DNA of 64,000 bases, from positions 62,001-126,000 of the forward strand of contig NZ_BBUZ01000029.1 of the NCBI RefSeq assembly GCF_001417735.1, written 5' to 3'. Under the pieces are notes generated by a model. That model saw nothing but the letters and a program-made list of their open reading frames with translations. It was not told the origin of the DNA and did not search any database. The position numbers and the translations under genes are program-made. Below are positions 59,815-64,000 of this stretch, piece by piece. The first letter of the stretch is position 1. Each line of letters opens with the position of its first letter. The stretch is from Streptomyces sp. NBRC 110028. Its GTDB lineage: Bacteria; Actinomycetota; Actinomycetes; Streptomycetales; Streptomycetaceae.

Positions 59815-60968
59815 GCGGCCCTCCGGGGTTCGCGGCGAAGTCGTTCCAGCACACCGGCCAGATCCGTTGCGGTCGTCCGCCAGCCGTCCAGCGCGGTGCG
59901 CCGGCCGCGGGCGGCCGTGATCAGCCGGCGGCGTACATCGGGATCGCCCAGCCAGCGGCGCAGCGCCGCACCGAGCGCGGCCGGATCGTCCGGGGGGACG
60001 AGCAGGCCCGGCACACTGCCCTCGGGCGCGTACCCGAGCGCCTCCGGGACCCCGCCCACGGCGGTGGCCAGCACCGGAACGCCGTGCGCCAGCGCCTCGG
60101 TCACCACCATCCCGTACGTCTCGGCGTAACTGGCGAGCACCAGCAGATCGGCACCGGCGTAGCTCGCCTCCAGCTCCGCGCCGCCGCGCGGGCCGGTGAG
60201 CCGCACCCGGTCGCCGAGCCCGGACGTCCCGATCAGCTCCCGCAGCCGGTCCACATAGCCGGGGTCCTGCTCCAGAGCGCCGACGCACTCCAGCGTCCAC
60301 GGCACATCGGTGACCTCGGCCAGCGCCTCCACCAGCCGGAGCTGCCCCTTGCGCGGGGTCACCGAGGCGACGCACAGCAGCCGCGTGCCGTCGTCCGTGC
60401 CGGACGCCTGCGGCGCCACATCGGCACCGGGCGCCGCCACATGGACCCGGCCCGGGGCCAGTCCGTGGTGCGCGACGAGCCGGCGGGCCGCCCAGCCGCT
60501 GGTGGCCACGACCGCGGGCACCGCGCCCAGCGTCTTGCGCTCCAGCACGTCCAGGTCCGCCGCCCGGCCCGGGGCGAGCCCCGTCTCCTCACCCAGCGGC
60601 AGGTGCACGAGCACCGCGAGCCGCAGCCGTTCCGCCTCGGGAACGACGAGGTAGGGGACGGCGCAGGCGACGAGGCCGTCGAGGAGGACGATGCCGCCGT
60701 CCGGCAGCTCCGCCAGCAGCCGGGCCAGCTCCGCGCGCGCCGCGGGCCCGGCCTGCGGCCAGTCGCCCGCGACCGTGTGCTCGTGGACGTCCCAGCCGAT
60801 GCCGGGCAGCTCCCGGCAGATCCGCCGGTCGTACGTGTTGCCGCCGCTCGGCGTGGCCGGGTCGGCCACCCCGTCGGGCATGACGACGTGCACCGCGCGC
60901 AGCGGCGGCGGGACGGCACCGCCGCCGAGACCGAGCAGGCTTCCGGGGCTCTCCACGTGCGCGGTCAC
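59811..60968 (-). CDS. Glycosyltransferase family 4 of the cluster
   Basis: 385 aa from GTG 60968. N-terminal [30 protein letters not shown] (donor glycine loop), [17 protein letters not shown]-terminal [86 protein letters not shown] (EX7E). Coupled on both sides (GTGA overlaps). Suggests that the cluster product is glycosylated. Acceptor unknown. Confidence 0.9.
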   Translation of the reverse strand: MTAHVESPGSLLGLGGGAVPPPLRAVHVVMPDGVADPATPSGGNTYDRRICRELPGIGWDVHEHTVAGDWPQAGPAARAELARLLAELPDGGIVLLDGLVACAVPYLVVPEAERLRLAVLVHLPLGEETGLAPGRAADLDVLERKTLGAVPAVVATSGWAARRLVAHHGLAPGRVHVAAPGADVAPQASGTDDGTRLLCVASVTPRKGQLRLVEALAEVTDVPWTLECVGALEQDPGYVDRLRELIGTSGLGDRVRLTGPRGGAELEASYAGADLLVLASYAETYGMVVTEALAHGVPVLATAVGGVPEALGYAPEGSVPGLLVPPDDPAALGAALRRWLGDPDVRRRLITAARGRRTALDGWRTTATDLAGVLERLRREPRRAA

Positions 60969-61363
60969 AGCTCACGCTCGTAACTCGCCCAGGCGACATG
61001 CGATTCGTGCAGGGTCACCTGGATTCCGGACAGGCCGTGCGCGCCCTCGCCGAGCGCCCCGGCGTGCACCCGCTCCGCGAGCCGGTCGGCGATGACCTTG
61101 GCCAGGAACTCGGTGGAGGTGTTGATCCCCTTGAAGGCGGGCTCGTCATCCAGGTTGCGGTAGTTGAGGTCGCCGACCACCGCGCCCAGTTCCTGGGTGG
61201 CCAGTCCGATGTCGACGACGATGTTGTCGTCGTCCAGCGCGGCGCGCCGGAAGGTGGCGTCCACCAGGAACGTGGCTCCGTGCAGACGCTGCGCGGGTCC
61301 GAAGACCTCTCCGCTGAAGCTGTGGGCGACCATCAGGTGATCGCGGACGGTGATGCTGAACAA
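60965..61363 (-). CDS. PTPS/QueD-fold protein lacking catalytic Cys and one zinc His
   Basis: 132 aa from TTG 61363, preceded by GGGAGGG. Family features: [17 protein letters not shown] (H14), [13 protein letters not shown] (H28), [33 protein letters not shown] and [13 protein letters not shown]. In QueD the element is CxRLHGHS; here it is AQRLHGAT, so the catalytic Cys is Ala24 and the second zinc His is Ala30. The chemistry is therefore unlikely to be ordinary 6-carboxytetrahydropterin synthesis. Stop overlaps the GT4 GTG. Member of the leftward operon. Confidence 0.8.
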   Translation of the reverse strand: MFSITVRDHLMVAHSFSGEVFGPAQRLHGATFLVDATFRRAALDDDNIVVDIGLATQELGAVVGDLNYRNLDDEPAFKGINTSTEFLAKVIADRLAERVHAGALGEGAHGLSGIQVTLHESHVAWASYEREL

Positions 61364-61469
61364 CGGCCCTCCCGGTCCGGCTGGCACATCTCGGCTTCTA
61401 GTACGGCCGATGCCTTCCCCGTGTTCAGCCCCAGCTCAGCCTTGTTCGGACGGGTTTTCGCGCCCGGTC

Positions 61470-62450
61470 CTACGCGCCCTCGTAAGCCACCCGGTGACAC
61501 AGCCCCGGCAGCTCACCCGCGGCGATCCGGGCCATCACCCCCGGCAGCTCCTCGAACGCGCATTCCCCGGTGACCAGCGCGTCCAGCGCCGGGTCGGTGA
61601 GCAGCTCCAGCGCGATCGCCATCCGGTCCGCATAGCCGCGGCGGCCGCCCCGGGCCGGGGACACCGTCCCCACCTGACTGCTGCGCACGGTCAGCCGCCG
61701 GGAGTGGAACGCCTCGCCGAGCGGCACGCTGATCCGGCGGTCGCCGTACCAGCTCAGCTCGATCACCGTGCCCTCCGGGGCGAGGAGTTCCAGGGAGCGG
61801 GCGAGTCCCGCCTCGCTCGCGCTGGCGTGCACCACGAGATCACGGTCGTCCTCGGCGTCCTCCGGCAGCGCGAAGTCCACCCCCAGCGCCTCGGCGATCC
61901 CGGCGCGCGCCGGGTCGGCGTCCACCAATTGGACCCGTACGGCCGGATAGCGGGCCAGCAGCGCCGCGACCGACGCCCCGACCATCCCCGCCCCCACCAC
62001 CGCGATCCGGTCGCCGAGCAGCGGCGCCGCGTCCCACAGGGCGTTCACCGCGGTCTCCACCGTCCCGGCCAGCACCGCCCGCTCGGCGGGCACGCCCTCG
62101 GGGACGGGGGTGACGGCGCTCGCCGGGACCACGTACCGGGTCTGGTGCGGGAACAGACAGAAGACCGTACGGCCCGCCAGCTCCCGCGGCCCCTCCTCGA
62201 CCACCCCCACGTTCAGGTAGCCGTACTTCACCGGCCCGGGGAAGTCGCCCTCCTGGAACGGCGCCCGCATCGCTCCGTACTGGCTCTCCGGAACCCCGCC
62301 CCGGAACACCAGCGCCTCCGTGCCGCGGCTCACACCGGAACACAGTGAGCGCACCACCACCTCGCCCTCGGCGGGCTCGGGCAGCACCACATCCCGTATC
62401 CCGCCGTGACCGGGGGAGTTGAGCCAGAAAGCACGGGCGACGCGCTCCAT
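61470..62450 (-). CDS. Zinc-type alcohol dehydrogenase (BchC-like) of the cluster
   Basis: 326 aa from ATG 62450, GGAGG 5-8 bases upstream. MDR fold with VVRSLCSGVSRGTEALVFRGGVP (C37 and E45), TVFCLFPHQTRYVV and Rossmann IAVVGAGMVGASVAALLA. The structural-zinc Cys lobe is absent, as in BchC-type and sugar-acid dehydrogenases. Probable oxidoreductase step on the cluster metabolite. First gene of the leftward five-gene operon, 106 bases before the PTPS-like gene. Confidence 0.85.
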   Translation of the reverse strand: MERVARAFWLNSPGHGGIRDVVLPEPAEGEVVVRSLCSGVSRGTEALVFRGGVPESQYGAMRAPFQEGDFPGPVKYGYLNVGVVEEGPRELAGRTVFCLFPHQTRYVVPASAVTPVPEGVPAERAVLAGTVETAVNALWDAAPLLGDRIAVVGAGMVGASVAALLARYPAVRVQLVDADPARAGIAEALGVDFALPEDAEDDRDLVVHASASEAGLARSLELLAPEGTVIELSWYGDRRISVPLGEAFHSRRLTVRSSQVGTVSPARGGRRGYADRMAIALELLTDPALDALVTGECAFEELPGVMARIAAGELPGLCHRVAYEGA

Positions 62451-62485
62451 GGCGTCCTCCTGAACGAATCGAGCGGAAACTCCGC

Positions 62486-62523
62486 GCTGAACAACGGGCC
62501 GCACATGACGCTGAACAAACGGG
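62486..62523. repeat. Near-direct repeats upstream of the dehydrogenase and CDP-alcohol genes
   Basis: GCTGAACAACGGG (62486-62498) and GCTGAACAAACGGG (62510-62523) are 24 bases apart in the divergent promoter region 62451-62610. A third copy, GCTGAACAACGG, lies at 61355-61366 across the start of the PTPS-like gene. Could be a regulator's repeat or chance. Confidence 0.4.
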
Positions 62524-62610
62524 GGACGCGCCACGTACGGGACATCATCAAGCCGCGGCACACGCTACGCGGCGCCAATCGACACTGTCACACAGCCGGA
62601 GGGGTGCCCG

Positions 62611-63402
62611 GTGGCCCTGAACCACACACACAACGCGAGGCTGTTGCGGCAGGAGACGGCCGCGGGCGCGGGCGTGCAGATCCTCCTGCTGACGCTTCTG
62701 GGCGCCTCGCTCGGCCTGGGACCCGCGGGCTGGCTCACGGGCCTCGCCTTCGCGGCCGTCACCTGGGCCGTGCTGACCCGCGCCGTCTCCCGCTCCTGGC
62801 TGTCCTCCTTCGGGCCCGCCAACCGCGTCACCCTGGCCCGGGCCACCCTTGTCGGGGGCGTGACCGCGCTGGTCGCCGACTCCTTCACGAGCCCGCCCCG
62901 GGTCACGGTCCTCACCGCGCTCACCGCGGTGGCCCTGATCCTCGACGCGGTCGACGGCCAGGTGGCCCGCCGCACCGGAACCTCCTCGCCCCTGGGCGCG
63001 CGGTTCGACATGGAGGTCGACGCCATCCTCATCCTGGTGCTCAGCGTCTACGTCGCCACCGCGCTGGGCCCCTGGGTGCTGCTGATCGGCGCCATGCGCT
63101 ACGCCTTCGTCGCCGCCGCGCGCTTCCTGCCCTGGCTGAGCGCGCCCCTCCCGCACAGCATGGCCCGCAAGACGGTGGCCGCGCTCCAGGGCGTGGCCCT
63201 CCTCGTGGCCGCCACCGGCCTTCTCCCGGCCCCCGCGGACCTCGCGGTCGTCCTGCTGGCGCTGGCCTCGCTGATCTGGTCCTTCGCCCGGGACATCGGA
63301 TGGCTGTGGAGCACGGAGAAGGCGCTCCGTACGGGCCTGGCGCCGGTCGTTCCCCACCCCCGCGCACAGACGGCGTACGTCACCCCCTCGTCGGCGGCCT
63401 GA
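62611..63402 (+). CDS. CDP-alcohol phosphatidyltransferase family membrane enzyme
   Basis: 263 aa from GTG 62611 (GGAGGGG upstream). The CDP-OH-P motif is exact: D112-x2-D115-G116-x2-A119-R120-x8-G129-x3-D133-x3-D137 (DAVDGQVARR...GARFDMEVD). It joins a CDP-activated alcohol to an acceptor alcohol in the membrane. Several helices, starting AGVQILLLTLLGASLGLG. Divergent from the dehydrogenase. Suggests a phosphodiester-linked or lipid-linked product in the neighbourhood. Precise substrates unknown. Confidence 0.88.
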   Translation: MALNHTHNARLLRQETAAGAGVQILLLTLLGASLGLGPAGWLTGLAFAAVTWAVLTRAVSRSWLSSFGPANRVTLARATLVGGVTALVADSFTSPPRVTVLTALTAVALILDAVDGQVARRTGTSSPLGARFDMEVDAILILVLSVYVATALGPWVLLIGAMRYAFVAAARFLPWLSAPLPHSMARKTVAALQGVALLVAATGLLPAPADLAVVLLALASLIWSFARDIGWLWSTEKALRTGLAPVVPHPRAQTAYVTPSSAA

Positions 63403-63405
63403 CCC

Positions 63406-63513
63406 CGGCCGCCGGAAGGCGGTGTCCATGGCGGTGATCACGGCGAAGTCCGGGCGGGCGACGCTGTGGGCGGCCTGCCGGGCCGCTTCCAGGAGCAGCA
63501 TGCCTGGGCGTGG
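63406..63513 (-). pseudogene. Fragment of an AfsA-like (butyrolactone synthase) gene
   Basis: The frame reads RPRPGMLLLEAARQAAHSVA...RPDFAVITAMDTAFRRP. The PGMLLLEAARQAA stretch and FxxxxAMDTAFRR fit one AfsA hot-dog repeat (PGMLLLEAxRQAA, then DxxFxRF). About 36 codons remain, with no start or second repeat, and it runs out into the convergent CDP-alcohol gene end. Short, so moderate confidence. Nothing else is seen in 63403-63569. Confidence 0.45.
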
Positions 63514-63569
63514 ACGCCCTGCCCGCTACGGTTGCCGCGGCGGGCAGGGCGAGTTGTCGTTCATCGCTG

Positions 63570-64000
63570 TCACATGGCCGTGACCCAGGACGTTCCATTG
63601 CTGGTGGCGTCGCCCCGGAGGCGGTCACGGGCGGCGGTGTCGCCGTACAGGCCCCAGCGGAACCAGTCCAGGAAGGTGTTCTCCGTCTGGGCGTAGTACG
63701 GGTATTGCGGGGTCAGGAACGAGCCGTGATCGGCACCGTTCTGGGTGAGGAACGCCTTCGGCGCGGGGAGTTCGTTGTACGCCTGCCGCGCCAAGTTGAT
63801 GTTGCAGGTCCCGTCGTTGCTGCCGTGGATGAACAGCACCTTGGCGGCCAGGCCCGCCGGGTTGCCCATGTCCACGCAGGCGACCGGGACGGCGGCGACG
63901 ATGCGGTTGTCCGGCCAGGCGGTGAGCAGGCCGTGAGTGGTCATGCCGCCCATCGAGTGGCCGGAGACGCCGACACCAGCCTTGGTGTCGATGTGTCCGG
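63570..64000 (-). CDS. Secreted alpha/beta hydrolase, lipase/cutinase-like (5' end beyond window)
   Basis: The gene enters from the right edge; about 142 C-terminal residues are present. VGVSGHSMGGMTTHG is the nucleophile elbow, VLFIHGSNDGTCNINLA carries the catalytic Asp and ADHGSFLTPQYPYYAQ the catalytic His. This combination is that of the poly-ester/lipase type alpha/beta hydrolases of actinobacteria. The end has no further domain. Substrate specificity cannot be read. Confidence 0.82.
   Translation of the reverse strand, partial: GHIDTKAGVGVSGHSMGGMTTHGLLTAWPDNRIVAAVPVACVDMGNPAGLAAKVLFIHGSNDGTCNINLARQAYNELPAPKAFLTQNGADHGSFLTPQYPYYAQTENTFLDWFRWGLYGDTAARDRLRGDATSNGTSWVTAM

Overview
The window is 64 kb of very GC-rich DNA with dense, largely operonic protein-coding genes, GTG/TTG starts, 4-bp stop/start overlaps, TetR/GntR/LacI regulators, a Ser/Thr kinase and secreted hydrolases. 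This is the signature of a Streptomyces (or close streptomycete) chromosome. I see no rRNA, tRNA, CRISPR array, phage or intact transposase. Two genes carry the rare leucine codon TTA, the usual target of bldA control in Streptomyces.

Layout, left to right. 1-2128: the end of a siderophore operon (NIS synthetase plus type III PLP decarboxylase). 2238-6401: a beta-galactosidase operon (MFS, GH35, LacI) with a palindromic LacI operator. 6445-11107: small-molecule enzymes (methyltransferase, a methyltransferase-NUDIX fusion, YtrA-type GntR, dimethylargininase, AAA ATPase) and a decayed GNAT gene. 11406-13776: convergent secreted SGNH hydrolase and a receptor-like kinase that lacks the catalytic Asp; both contain a TTA codon. 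13822-18473: DUF4331 protein, TPR protein and a NicO-type metal exporter with an EF-hand-like loop and His-rich loop. 19177-24216: stand-alone type ISP C-terminal domain, GntR, homogentisate dioxygenase, TetR, a MITE and RNase H. 24397-30777: CitMHS/MFS/alcohol dehydrogenase operon, DUF402, and a TetR/MaoC pair sharing an operator. 30965-35007: secreted penicillin acylase homologue and a LysR regulator. 35140-41658: an acyl-acid catabolic regulon (SDR, acyl-CoA ligase, TetR; phosphotransferase, acyl-CoA dehydrogenase; quinone-type oxidoreductase) linked by two copies of one operator. 41655-48231: small membrane proteins, NUDIX, flavoprotein, molybdopterin enzyme plus cytochrome b, GH6 lipoprotein. 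48251-51709: two glycosyltransferases. 51821-55514: a three-subunit PaoABC-like molybdenum hydroxylase. 55631-63402: the most interesting block, described next. 63406-64000: an AfsA-like remnant and the end of a secreted alpha/beta hydrolase.

The 55631-63402 block has nine genes in four transcription units: a GTP cyclohydrolase II homologue carrying Met at the position where the E. coli enzyme has catalytic Tyr105, a creatininase-family protein (possible FAPy deformylase), a RibD-type pyrimidine reductase, a PTPS/QueD homologue lacking the expected catalytic Cys and one zinc His, a GT4 glycosyltransferase, a SAM methyltransferase, a zinc-type dehydrogenase, an MprF/AglD-like membrane protein and a CDP-alcohol phosphatidyltransferase. 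Together they suggest an archaeal-style first section of flavin/pterin chemistry diverted to a modified, perhaps glycosylated or membrane-associated, pyrimidine or pterin product that I cannot name.

Catabolic logic elsewhere: the two operons sharing the ATACCGACTGGT operator encode a set resembling the levulinate/4-hydroxy-acid pathway (ligase, APH-like kinase, acyl-CoA dehydrogenase, SDR). The kinase and dehydrogenase are adjacent separate genes, whereas human ACAD10/11 carry both domains in one protein.
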